This document shows, one piece after another, positions 1 to 10,843 of a stretch of DNA of 64,000 nucleotides (the stretch's first letter is position 1; each line of letters starts with the position of its first letter). Below the pieces are notes generated by a model, which searched no databases, was not told where the DNA came from, and saw nothing but the letters and a program-made list of their open reading frames with translations. A program made the position numbers and the translations under genes. Origin of the DNA: Spisula solida (taxonomy: Eukaryota > Mollusca > Bivalvia > Venerida > Mactridae); assembly GCA_947247005.1 (NCBI GenBank), contig OX365948.1:37452601-37516600 (forward strand), in the 5' to 3' direction.

Positions 1-16
1 TGAAGTTATTACTATA

Positions 17-249
17 CAGGGTGTTAAAAAAGTTCGTTCTCAATGTTTATGTTTCAATAGTTTGTTTTTCTGATGCCAGAAGAATGTTATATTTTCTGGT
101 TAAAATCCAGATGGTTCTACCATTGTTCTAATCTCACTGGTATTGAATGAAGCCATTGAAGTAAAAAATGAAATTGTACATTTTGCACATAGCTCAGACA
201 AAATTGAGTATGAATTTAAATTTTGAGAACGAACTTTTTTAACACCCTG
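17..249. mobile_element. mariner-type MITE with perfect terminal inverted repeats
   Basis: The element opens with CAGGGTGTTAAAAAAGTTCG at 17 and closes with its exact reverse complement ending at 249; the identity extends about 27 bp inward. TA dinucleotides flank both ends (15-16 and 250-251), the target duplication of Tc1/mariner elements. The 180-bp interior has no coding potential, so this is a non-autonomous copy. Confidence 0.8.
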
Positions 250-251
250 TA

Positions 252-3067
252 CATGGTCAATGTGGCTCAAACACAGAACCGGTGATAATAAGTTTGGTAT
301 TACATTTATCTTCTTTTCCTATGGTTTCAGCCACTTAAGAATTAACATCCTATGTTTGCCAAAAAAAATTGTTGCAAGCTTAATTTTTTTAGAACATTAC
401 AGTTGGTCTTTAATCTACACAATTGGCGAAAGTATTTTGTCTGTGAAGTCTGTAGGACCTGGGGTGTGCTAGTCTTAACTTTATGTTTCTATGGTTTTGG
501 TCACTCAAATTGTATATCCAGAAAATTTTATTTTTTAAGGATCCAAGGTAAACTATTTTTAGGTTATGTACATCAAACTTTCAACTAAAGTTATACATAA
601 ATTTATTTACATCAAATGCATGCAGAGAGTTAAGCACCCTGTTTTTCGAAAGGCCCTCTGAAAAAGTCGCGAAGCTACTATGTTAGGATTAAACACTCTT
701 TTAGTAAACATTATAATCAAACATTCAATGTACCAGATAGTAATGTTTAGCGAGATAAGTACATGAATGTATGAGTGTAGGATGTAGAACCGACTTGGGT
801 ACCACTGTATACTCGGCATCTTCTATCTCGTTCAATACTCGCACCTGAAACATACAATGTGTGCCCAAATAAGGTCATCAAGCTATTAGTATTGTTTGGG
901 TAACATGCTGTAGGGCAAATCATTAGTATGTTTTTATTAAAACTTATTATATGATTCATTAAAGATACACACATTTGTTCTATAATGAAGTGGTTCCTTA
1001 ATTACACACAGTTACATGTATATACATTGGACTACTTCTTGTAAAAAAGTTCCAAGTTCCAACCAAACCATGAGTAACACTCGGCACCGGTGGAACCCAC
1101 AGCACATTTGCTTTTGACCCCCTCAGAGAACTTAAGCAGTGGAGTAGACAGGGATCGAAACCGGAACCTCTCGATCCCTTAATGTTCGCCAAACCTCTAT
1201 GCCATTGCTTCACACATTGGCACCTGTAAATGTTATATACTGCTCAACCTGTTTCAGAGCAGCCCTCCTTTAGGCAACAACCTCTGTTTAGCAAAATATC
1301 ATTTTGTTTGGAGTTTACGAGAGTACTATCAATTCTACCTCTCCAGAGCAACAACCTCTGTATAACATCCAAACTAAATGTTTCCCAGTGTGTGTCGCTC
1401 TAGAGAGGTTGTACTGTAATTGTGTGATTTACCTCAACACTTCTCAAACCATTATCTGTATGTATTTGATCATGTTCTGATTGTGTCAATCTCCAGATGT
1501 AACATCTATCTTGTTCACGCACAATCATCATCCCCTACAATGCGCATTATTATAAACACGTTAAACGTTGACCATAACACATATACGAGGGTTGGTCCAA
1601 ATGTTTTACAACTTTAAAACGTTTAGTGTTGAGTCAATTTTAAATTAGTTTAATTGCATATTCTAAATGTTTTATAGATTGACAATGACGAATAAAGAAA
1701 TAAAAGCATTTTTTCAGTTATTTATTGATCAACCCTTCTACACTTGTGCAAAGGTAACTGCATCCTAGGTTGAAATACGAGTATTCAGAACCATATATAG
1801 CTAATCGAATCTGGTTGTGAACGTTAAGTAACAAGTTATTATAGACAGAAATACTTAATAATATAATATATGATAATTACACGGTTTTAGTAATGTTAAC
1901 TTACGGTAGTACCGTCATACTGGAACTGAAATGATTCAAATTCATATCTTTCCTGGTGCGGGTGTACTGTACTGTTTGCTGTTTGAGCCTGAAATATACC
2001 GCTAGTTTATTTTACACCAAAACATTATAGTATCGCCTGATGTCACAGCAAACAACACAACGTAATGGTGCGTATACAAATCATATGTGGTCAGTTTAAA
2101 CATATTTTATTAACCAAACACTGTCATACAGATATATCTATACATACATTTTATATACATTGGGTAAAGGGTCGAGCCACAAGTTCCAAAACTTGGTTAC
2201 GGCTCTCCTCTTATATGGTTGCCGAATCATCATAATTTTATGATTCATTGCATAATAATATTCTCGGCTAAAGACATTTATGGACTACAAATGTAACTGG
2301 AAAGTAGTAGTCGGTTTGACAACGCCATCCTCGCAATCGCGGCGTCTCGACGAGAGTAGCACCGGCCACAATCCTCGCTATCGTGTCAGAACCACAGGTA
2401 ACTGTAGTAAAAAAAAATGTTTCATAAATTTTATCTAATCTTATTGATATCAAATTAAGGACCAAGCTCTCTAGTTTCTGATTATGTAAATATATTTAAA
2501 ATAGCACCAGTATTAATGAAATGTTTATTGAAAACAAACTGCACCTCAGTGACTGCGTGGTCAATTTCCCGTAATATAAACCTTTCTAAGATATTATAAA
2601 TTTTATAAACATTTTTTTTTATTTGTTTACTCTTTATTAATGATACAGTTACCTGTGGTTAGAACCTGAAAAATACAAAATTCAATGACATATTTCCTTG
2701 TTTGAGTTACACATACCCTGAAAACTGTATTTCTCTACAAGTTCTAGTTTGCATATTCAAGGTCAATTAGATGAAACTTGTCTAGAAGCAAACTGCAACA
2801 TACGGGTACGTCCTTGATATATTCAATACATTTAAAAACGGACACCTTCATATTTTTACGGTTTGTTGCCTCGCTTATACTACTTTTAATAGGCCCAACA
2901 CACTTCTATGATACATTTGTGCAGCAGGTACAGTATCCTGTATTTTATTGGAATTTATATGTACTTTCAGAACTTTTGTTAGAATACACTGAAATGATAC
3001 CTTACAAATATTGAAAATGATCAAGTGTGCTTTTCTAAATGTACTGAGTATACAAATTCATTAAAAA
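252..3067. other. intergenic, no gene recognised
   Basis: AT-rich DNA with only short, unrelated open frames on both strands. It holds one tRNA-like SINE (1050-1215) and a degenerate stretch at about 1240-1410 with an inverted CAACCTC/GAGGTTG theme that looks like an old MITE. Nothing else could be supported. Confidence 0.5.
1050..1215 (-). mobile_element. tRNA-derived SINE, old copy
   Basis: On the minus strand the head carries an A-box-like stretch (TGGCATAGAGGT) about 40 nt before a B-box-like GGTTTCGATCCC, the internal RNA polymerase III promoter of tRNA-derived SINEs. A non-tRNA body follows toward 1050. The cloverleaf does not close, so it is not a functional tRNA gene. Confidence 0.5.
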
Positions 3068-3089
3068 TTAAAAAAGTTATAAAGGATTT

Positions 3090-3121
3090 AGGTAGGTCCC
3101 CGTTTTTTTGGGACACCCTGT
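3090..3121 (-). mobile_element. solitary mariner-type terminal repeat
   Basis: Read on the minus strand this is CAGGGTGTCCCAAAAAAACG followed by GGGACC, a typical mariner end beside a TA. I could not find the opposite end nearby, so it is a fragment. Confidence 0.45.
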
Positions 3122-3991
3122 AGAATCCCCGATTATAAAGAGCAATTTGTACCATGGCATGTGTACTTCGTTGTTACGTAACAACACATTTTGAATTTTA
3201 TCTTCGTTTATAAGAATTGTTTCTACCCTTACCTTACAGACAGTAATTCCAACCAAACATAATATGGTAATGTAATAGAGGTCACCTGTCATCATGGAAT
3301 AGTATTATTTACTCTAAATTGCCTTAATGTAAAGCGTACGTGAACAAAGGGAGTTGTTAGTGTTAAGGAGACACGTGACTAGTGCTAGTATTATCTTTCT
3401 TTTACACTACATGTACAAACTCTGAACACACGCCATGTGTTATCTAGAAGTTTGTACATGTATGCGGTAAAAGACTTCAAAACACGATTTATTTGGAACA
3501 TCATTTGACACAAATGGACAACACAAGTTTGGAACATCATGCGCCTCGAGCAAGCGACCATGTCACTCAGTTGCCGTGAATAATTTGAAAGTTTTGTCTG
3601 AGGTGTGTTGGCCATACTTACTACGCAATATATGTAAATGAATCCTCGCGTTTTTATAGAGAAACACACACATAGTTGGCGTACAGAAAAATATGTGTCC
3701 TAATTTCACAAAACAAGTGACGTTTTTTCACATGTGTAGGCTACGTAATGATTTTTAAAGTACACGATGTAGTGAAATATCCAAGACATTAGTATACAGG
3801 ATACCAATGCTCAATTCTGCCATTGACCGTGCTGGTGGGGCACGATTATTCTATATTTGGTTTCCTTTACGTACAATAGAACTAGGTTGTCAGTATGTCA
3901 TTGAGATAAGAATACTAACATAAACTGTCATAATGAGATAGATCCAGTTTAACAGTTCTGTGAGACCACGACCGTGTACTTAGTGTTAATT

Positions 3992-4045
3992 ATGATGATG
4001 TTTTCTGGTTTTGCATGTTTGGTACTCGCCATTGCTTTCACTAAT
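3992..4045 (+). CDS. BRICHOS-like A, exon 1 (signal peptide)
   Basis: ATG ATG ATG start, then 15 mostly hydrophobic residues ending AFTN; donor AAT|GTACGA, phase 0. No clear TATA box was seen immediately upstream. Confidence 0.65.
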
Positions 4046-6907
4046 GTACGAACAGTAAGCCTTTTGTTCAAACTTCATTCGTCACTTTACATCTTATTAG
4101 TTTTACATTGAAATATACAAATGTTACTCATGTGTACAATTAATTGCTTGAATTAATATCATTGTATTCTTCACATACCAGGAAATGCACCTGTTAACAT
4201 TTTGATCTCCACAGCCTTCATGTATTGCAATTATTTTCCGGCGAAGACGTAACTAACTTCTACCCGATATTTCACGATTTTCAATGTTTATAACTCCCAT
4301 AAGCTGGCTTCGTGGATAGAGGACGATCGGGTTCTTTTACCTGGTTAACCATGTTATGTTTGCCGCCATGTTGGTTTCTCTCATGTCCTCTGTGGAGAAG
4401 TGGTCCGTTAACTGTGGAAGGACAACTCGTTGATAACTAGTAATACAAGGAAACAGGTTGACTCAGATTTCCACTTAGTAAGACTGAAAGGTGCCAAACC
4501 TAACGGAAAGCATGTTTATTAATGTGTTGTACCTACGTATAGTGGGTTTCGAACAACGCCATCGCCCAGCAATGTGGCCTACGGACGCATTAAACCATTC
4601 GGCTATCGCAACAATCGCCCGTGAATATATACAACAAAACATGTACGTGTACGTATATAATAGGCCTTTTCGACTGGGCTGTTTCGTAGAGCAGTTTGTA
4701 GTCTGGTTCCCGTCCTTAATATTACAGTACCCATACCGCACCACCTACTGTAATAGTGAGCCGGGAACAAGGATATAACATGCTCCACAAAACATGCCAG
4801 TCGAAAAGCCAAATTATATGAAATAATTTATTTACACAATAAGGTGAATGCAGAGACGACCCTCCCACCAATGGCTGGCAATCATACACATCATGGACAT
4901 TCAGAAATGGATAATTTCTCCTTCAATTACGATGGTGCCTCGGTACGTATAATAAACATTAAATGTAATATGCCACAACTGTAGTGCATTTTACCATATA
5001 CATGTACATCAGTGTGGTTTATTTACTATATATCTAGGTCATTGGGTGTCACCCATCCCAACCATCAGTGGGGTGTATTTACTACATGTATATTGGTCAT
5101 TGGGTGTCACCCATCCCAACCATCAGTGTGGTGTATTTACTACATGTATATTGGTCATTGGGTGTAACCCATCCCAACCATCAGTGTGGTGTATTTACTA
5201 CATGTATATTGGTCAATGAATGTCACACATCCCAACCATCAGTGGGGTGTATTTACTACATGTATATTGGTCAATGAATGTCACACATCCCAACCATCAG
5301 TGTGGTGTATTTACTACATGTATATTGGTCAATGAATGTCACACATCCCAACCATCAGTGTGGTGTATTTACTACATGTATATTGGTCAATGAATGTCAC
5401 ACATCCCAACCATCAGTGTAGTGTATTTACTACATGTATATTGGTCAATGAATGTCACACATCCCAACCATCAGTGTGGTGTATTTACTATAATATATTG
5501 GACATTGAGTGTCATCCATCCGATTTATAAGAGTGGTGAATTTACGATATTGATTGAGTGGGTTCTTGTCATCCCACTCACCACACTGTATGCCACTCAG
5601 ACTGGTTTAAACAAACAATTTTCAGAACATATATCGCGGGGTCTACCTTCCCTGTCCGATTTATTATGATTCTTTTGACATGTCATTGAGTAGATCGTTG
5701 CTCATGAATCCAACCAATTGCTTGGCAAACAATGTTTAATGTCATACATTTACTAGTCGCCATTAGTTTCATTCATATGTGATGGTAACAAATACAAGTT
5801 CTAAGTCACGTGTGTGGAACATTCTGGCAAGACAGATTTGTTAATTTAATCATATGCATATACAATGTACATGTATTACTATGTCGATTTGTTTTCAGCA
5901 TATGTTAATGGTCACATTGGGTAGCAAATGTTACATATGGCAGCTCACTGATGTACAGAAGCAAAATGTTCACACTGATGATGGTCTCCGACAGATTGAG
6001 GTATGCAAATAACCTACATTAGTCACCTGAAATAAGCAACCGCCTGTCATAATAATAAGGAGCCTGTGTGACTAGGTGGTTTAGTGAATAACACTCCACA
6101 TTCACTAATCCAGCGGTCCCTGATTCGAAACCCAGCCTGGCCACTGGAAATTTTAGACATGCTATCCTGTGTTTCCAATCCAATCCAGAGATGAACTGGT
6201 TAGTAATCTAGAGGTAGACTCGCATGTTTCAGTGTTATACACGATCAATTCGGAAGAGCTATGGTATCGCACTCGGATACTTTGTATCACATAAACCTCT
6301 CTTCCCTCGAAATACGAGGACATTTGCCTATCTGGCAGGGAAAATTTTGGTGCGGAGGAATACATTATGTTACATGTATATCAAATGTCTAAAAAATAGT
6401 AAAACGACACCCCATAATATTCTATTTATGTCACACATGTCTGCTAATGTTGTATCCAATTTTATCAGACTAAATTGAACCATGGAAGTAGGACTTTGTC
6501 GCTGTTTCGTATCAGTTTTTCCTGTTCAGTTTTGTTTAGGTTATTGTTGCGTGTACTTGTGTTCTTTGACATTTATTTTTTATACGATCCTCTTTGTACA
6601 TTTTGCGTGCTCTGCTATTTCTATTGAGTGCTGCCTTCCCTATCCGATGTTATATTATCTTATGTGTGGCAATGGTTATTCTATGTTATAAGTCGACGGA
6701 TGCTTTTGGTGACGAGACGGAACTTTGAACTTGATTCCGTGTCGATGTCAACATTATTAACCATTTCTTGTTTTAATTTTATTTCAGATTCAGGTATTAC
6801 ATGACATTGACAATGCACTCTACACAGTGGTCTCCAAGCCTATACTGGCTAGCTCAATAGTAAGAGCATGTGGACACAAATCCGATACTTATTATATTGT
6901 ACATTAG
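3992..6907 (+). CDS. small secreted BRICHOS-like protein, copy A (4 exons, 124 aa)
   Basis: Joined exons 3992-4045, 4844-4942, 5899-6000 and 6788-6907 give 124 residues; every junction is phase 0. Exon 1 encodes a hydrophobic signal peptide (FACLVLAIAF). Exon 2 is His/Gly-rich and ends FSFNYDGAS. Exon 3 carries a CYI motif and exon 4 ends with ACGHKS then TYYIVH. A Cys-Tyr-Ile followed about 50 residues later by a C-terminal Cys and aromatic tail fits BRICHOS domains (BRI2, gastrokine type), which act as chaperone-like modules in secreted or membrane precursors. The usual conserved BRICHOS Asp is not obvious, so the family call is tentative, though the gene is firmly supported by its paralogue at 10802-15149. 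A poly(A) signal lies 21 nt after the stop. Several ATG codons stand in a row at 3992, so the exact start is ambiguous by a residue or two. Confidence 0.7.
4663..4810. mobile_element. inverted-repeat MITE, copy 1 of 2
   Basis: Starts GGCCTTTTCGACTGGGCTGT and ends with the inverse (CCAGTCGAAAAGCC); the arms stay complementary inward through GAGCA/TGCTC and the GGTTCCCG/CGGGAAC block. The same element recurs at 30040-30190. It lies in intron 1 of the copy A gene. Confidence 0.7.
4844..4942 (+). CDS. BRICHOS-like A, exon 2
   Basis: 33 codons, phase 0 at both ends, acceptor ACAATAAG|GTGAAT and donor TCG|GTACGT. The end, FNYDGAS, aligns with FTYEGHT at the end of copy B exon 2. The acceptor was chosen because it keeps frame; an AG seven bases further in would not. 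Confidence 0.6.
5007..5519 (+). repeat. 58-bp minisatellite (about 9 copies)
   Basis: Head-to-tail units containing TTTACTACATGTATATTGGT and CATCCCAACCATCAGTGTGG. Two variant types (GGGTGTCACCC and GAATGTCACAC) are grouped in blocks, showing stepwise expansion. It lies in intron 2 of the copy A gene; short open frames across it follow from the repeat. Confidence 0.9.
5899..6000 (+). CDS. BRICHOS-like A, exon 3 (CYI motif)
   Basis: Acceptor GTTTTCAG|CATATG and donor GAG|GTATGC; 102 nt, phase 0 on both sides. Encodes SKCYIWQL followed by a polar stretch ending GLRQIE. Length and phase equal copy B exon 3, which ends TLRQLE. Confidence 0.75.
6084..6165 (+). mobile_element. tRNA-like SINE head, degenerate
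   Basis: GGTTTAGTGAAT followed about 40 nt later by a B-box-like GATTCGAAACCC, inside intron 3 of the copy A gene. Base pairing is too poor for a tRNA gene. Confidence 0.35.
6788..6907 (+). CDS. BRICHOS-like A, exon 4 (C-terminus)
   Basis: Acceptor TTATTTCAG|ATTCAG; 39 codons and a TAG stop. The end ACGHKSDTYYIVH parallels ECGRDMTNYYIVQ in copy B, placing the second conserved Cys 11-12 residues before the end. Confidence 0.75.
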   Translation: MQVLHDIDNALYTVVSKPILASSIVRACGHKSDTYYIVH

Positions 6908-6927
6908 GTTGTTTCTATTGCATATGA

Positions 6928-6933
6928 AATAAA
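6928..6933 (+). terminator. poly(A) signal AATAAA of copy A
   Basis: Canonical AATAAA 21 nt after the TAG stop, implying a very short 3' UTR. Copy B has the same arrangement. Confidence 0.6.
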
Positions 6934-7004
6934 GTTATACGAGTATTTGCGATGGAATGGCTTGCTTGTTATGGAAACACATTTTGAACATCATGTACAC
7001 GGCA

Positions 7005-7600
7005 CTTGACTGGTGTCAATTTGCTACCAAGATGATAAAAATCAGACGAGTATTAACAAATATAGAGTACAATCAATTCGCCGATCTAGAAAACGAAAGT
7101 CGCATTCTGACCAATTGACAATACACTTAACAAATCTCAAAAGTGTGCATGTATATAGCTCGGTCAGTACGTCTTTGATCTTGCTGAAAGTCTCAACATA
7201 TGTAGCTTGGATATGTAAAATTAAAATCCAGTGATTTTATTACAATCTGAAAACAATTGTCACAAACAGAATAAACAAATGATGGCACCAGCAAATGCTA
7301 ATGTTACACATTTTTGTCGAATGTTAATCGGGTGATAATCGTGTGTTTGTCAGGTTTCTAATGCACCAATGTGGCAACTTCCCTGATTGAGTTCGAGTTC
7401 AAGTGTGTGTACTTATCACGGAGACAGAAATAAAGAAAACAGTGATAAGAACAATGCCCAATTGAGGTTTTTAAATTCACAGTTTTTCATTCAAAATGAA
7501 AAATCTTACATGGTTACCTCCCCTTGACCAATGTCCATACAAGGTCTTTCTATTTTTACAAGTTATATTTCCTGTAAACATTCGATCTATTTTACAGGCT
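7005..7600 (+). repeat. dispersed repeat family D, copy 1
   Basis: About 600 bp recognisable again at 53540-54145 (inverted, nearly full length) and 59440-59850 (direct, partial). Shared landmarks include TTTTATTACAATCTGAAAAC, AGAATAAACAAATGATG, a TCGGGTG motif and TACCTCCCCTTGACC. No coding frame is kept across copies and no clean terminal repeats are visible. It is probably a non-autonomous mobile element of unknown class. Confidence 0.7.
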
Positions 7601-7822
7601 GATCATATCCAACGCTTCAATGGGCCAATAAAACAAGTTACTTTTGTTTTCTGCACCAATGTCTTATTTGTGCGATACTCTTATCAATACTCGTTGGATT
7701 TTATCAAGTTTTGTATCATAATGACGAAATTGAATTAGCCGGTACGACTATACAAAGACGTTTTATACGGGAATTTGTTTTTATAACATAAACCAATATA
7801 TCTAATTTTAAATCCGTTAACC

Positions 7823-10285
7823 ATAACATGTCACTGTATATTTGAGACTGTAAAGTAACATGGTAATGTATATTCGAGGCTGTAAAGTAACATGGCACGG
7901 TATAAATGAGGCATATGAGGCTGTAAAGCAACATGACACTGTGTGTTTGAGGCTGTAAAGCAACATGACACTGTGTGTTTGAGGCTGTAAAGCAGCATGG
8001 CACTGTATATTCGAGGCCGTAAAGCAGCATGACACTGTATATTTGAGAGAGTAAATTAACATGACACTGTATATTTTAGACTGTAAAGTAACATGGCACT
8101 GTATATTTTAGACTGTAAAGTAACATGACACTGTATATTTTAGACTGTAAAGTAACATGACACTGCATATGTGAGGCTTTAAAGCAACATGACACTGTAT
8201 ATATTCGAGTCTGTAAAGTAACATGACACTGTATATTCGAGACTATAAGTAACATGACACTGTATATTTTAGACTGTACAGTAACATGACACTGAATATT
8301 TTAGACTGTAAAGTAACATGACACTGTATATTATAGACTGTAAAGTAACATGACACTGCATATGTGAGGCTTTAAAGCAACATGACACTGTATATATTCG
8401 AGTCTGTAAAGTAACATGACACTGTATATTTTAGACTGTAAAGTAACATGACACTGTATATTCGAGACTATAAGTAACATGACACTGTATATTTTAGACT
8501 GTAAAGTAACATGACACTGTATATTCGAGACTATAAGTAACATGACACTGTATATTTTAGACTGTACAGTAACATGACACTGAATATTGTAGACTGTAAA
8601 GTAACATGACACTGTATATTATAGACTGTAAAGTAACATGACACTGCATATGTGAGGCTTTAAAGCAACATGACACTGTATATATTCGAGTCTGTAAAGT
8701 AACATGACACTGTATATTTTAGACTGTAAAGTAACATGACACTGTATATTCGAGACTATAAGTAACATGACACTGTATATTTTAGACTGTACAGTAACAT
8801 GACACTGTATATTTTAGACTGTACAGTAACATGACACTGAATATTTTAGACTGTAAAGTAACATGACACTGTATATGTGAGGCTTTAAAGTAACATGACA
8901 CTGTTTATTCGAGACTGTAAAGTAACATGACACTGTATATTTGAGGCTGTAAAGTAACATGGCACGGTATATTTGAGGCTGTAAAGTAACATGGCACGGT
9001 ATATTTGTGGCTGTAAAGTAACATGGCACTGTATATTCGAGACTGTAAAGTAACATGACACTGTATATTTGTGGCTGTAAAGTAACATAGCACTGTATAT
9101 TCGAGACTGTAAAGTAACATGACACTGTATATTTGAGGCTGTAAAGTAACATGACACTGTATAATCGAGACGGTAAAGTAACATGACACTGTATATTTGA
9201 GGCTGTAAAGTAACATGGCACTGTATATTCGAGACTGTAAAGTAACATGACACTGTATATTTGAGGCTGTAAAGTAACATGACACTGTATATTTGTGGCT
9301 GTAAAGTAACATGACACTGTATATTTGTGGCTGTAAAGTAACATGACACTGTATATTTGTGGCTGTAAAGTAACATGACACTGTATATTTGTGGCTGTAA
9401 AGTAACATGACACTGTATATTTGAGGCTGTAAAGTAACATGACACTGTATATTTGAGGCTGTAAAGTAACATGACATTGTATATGTGAGGCTGTAAAGTA
9501 ACATGACACTGTATATTCGAGACTGTATAGTAACATGACACTGTATATTTGAGGCTGTAAAGTAACATGACACTGTATATTTGTGGCTGTAAAGTAACAT
9601 GACATTGTGTATTTGTGGCTGTAAAGTAACATGGAACTGTGTATTTGTGGCTGTAAAGTAACATGACACTGTATATTTGAGGCTGTAAAGTAACATGACA
9701 TTGTATATGTGAGGCTGTAAAGTAACATGACACTGTATATTTGAGGCTGTAAAGTAACTTGACACTGTATATAAGAGTCTGTAAAGTAACATGGCAATGT
9801 ATATTTGAGGCTGTAAAGTAACATGACACTGTATATAAGAGTCTGTAAAGTAACATGACACTGTATATTTGAGGCTGTAAAGTAACATGGCACGGTATAT
9901 TTTAGTCTGTAAAGTAACATGGCACTGTATATTCGAGACTGTAAAGTAACATGGCAATGTATATTTGAGGCTGTAAAGTAACATGACACTGTATATAAGA
10001 GTCTGTAAAGTAACATGACACTGTATATTTGAGGCTGTAAAGTAACATGGCACGGTATATTTTAGTCTGTAAAGTAACATGGCACTGTATATTCGAGACT
10101 GTAAAGTAACATGACACTGTATATTTGTGGCTGTAAAGTAACATGACACTGTATATTTGAGGCTGTAAAGTAACATGACACGGTATATTTTAGGCTGTAA
10201 AGTAACATAACACGGTATATTTGTGACTGTAAAGCAGTATGGCACGGTATATTTGTGACTGTAAAGCAGCATGGCACGGTATATA
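7823..10285. repeat. 32-bp minisatellite (about 77 copies)
   Basis: Unit GTAACATGACACTGTATATT plus a variable 12-bp half ending GGCTGTAAA. The left third (7823-8870) is rich in TTTTAGACT variants and shows a higher-order pattern: a GCATATGTGAGGCTTTAAAG block recurs near 8164, 8357 and 8646. The right part uses TTTGAGGCT and TTTGTGGCT variants. Because 32 is not a multiple of 3 and the unit lacks minus-strand stops, long minus-strand ORFs (up to 455 codons) arise in all frames and are artefacts. The array fills most of the space between the two BRICHOS-like genes. Confidence 0.95.
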
Positions 10286-10550
10286 CATGTAGGGGTAAAT
10301 GCTTTTTGTTACAAGCTGAAGCATTATCAGGCAAAAGAAAACCTGGAAGACCGAAGACAACATGACATATAGCTATAGTGTTAGAACTGGCAGAAATTTG
10401 AGTATCATTGGATGGAGCTCAAATAATAGCCAAAACTGACACATTGTAGCGTTAGGCCCCACTGGGTACGAATGTAAGTAAGTAAGTCAGTAAGTGACAT
10501 GTTAAATAATGTTACAAATGTACAGATAAACCTAAATAATAAGATCACCA

Positions 10551-10588
10551 TGAGCGTGAGTGAGTGAGTGAGTGAGTGAGTGAGTGAG
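10551..10588. repeat. GTGA tetranucleotide microsatellite
   Basis: Simple GAGT/GTGA repeat of about nine units, about 210 bases upstream of the copy B start codon. Confidence 0.9.
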
Positions 10589-10801
10589 ACTACAGACTAT
10601 AACCTCATTCTTGAACCAAAACTACACTATTTACATGTGAACAAGTTGTCTTATCAATGACATATACATGTATACGAATTTCAGTACTTGTTCTTATATG
10701 TGAACTTATAACAAAGCAGGTCCCAACTGTGACAACTGCTGTTAGATCACATACAAGATAAGAAATAACCACTTCCAGACAGACTCGAATACCTTGCCAC
10801 C

Positions 10802-10843
10802 ATGAATCGTTTAATATTGGGATTTTTTGTTGTATTTCTCCAA
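10802..10843 (+). CDS. BRICHOS-like B, exon 1 (signal peptide)
   Basis: 14 codons, Kozak GCCACC before ATG, donor CAA|GTAAGTAAG, phase 0. The 28-bp minisatellite begins only about 28 nt after the donor. Confidence 0.7.

Noticed and set aside
5007..5519. CRISPR-like array
   Set aside because: There are no unique spacers; whole units repeat head to tail in an animal genome, so it is a minisatellite. The same holds for the other arrays.
8814..10272. Minus-strand ORFs of 323 to 455 codons with repeats such as SVMLLYSLKYTVSCYF
   Set aside because: They are read-through of the 32-bp minisatellite; three units make 32 codons and overlapping frames give the same peptide. No start context, splice signal or family supports them.
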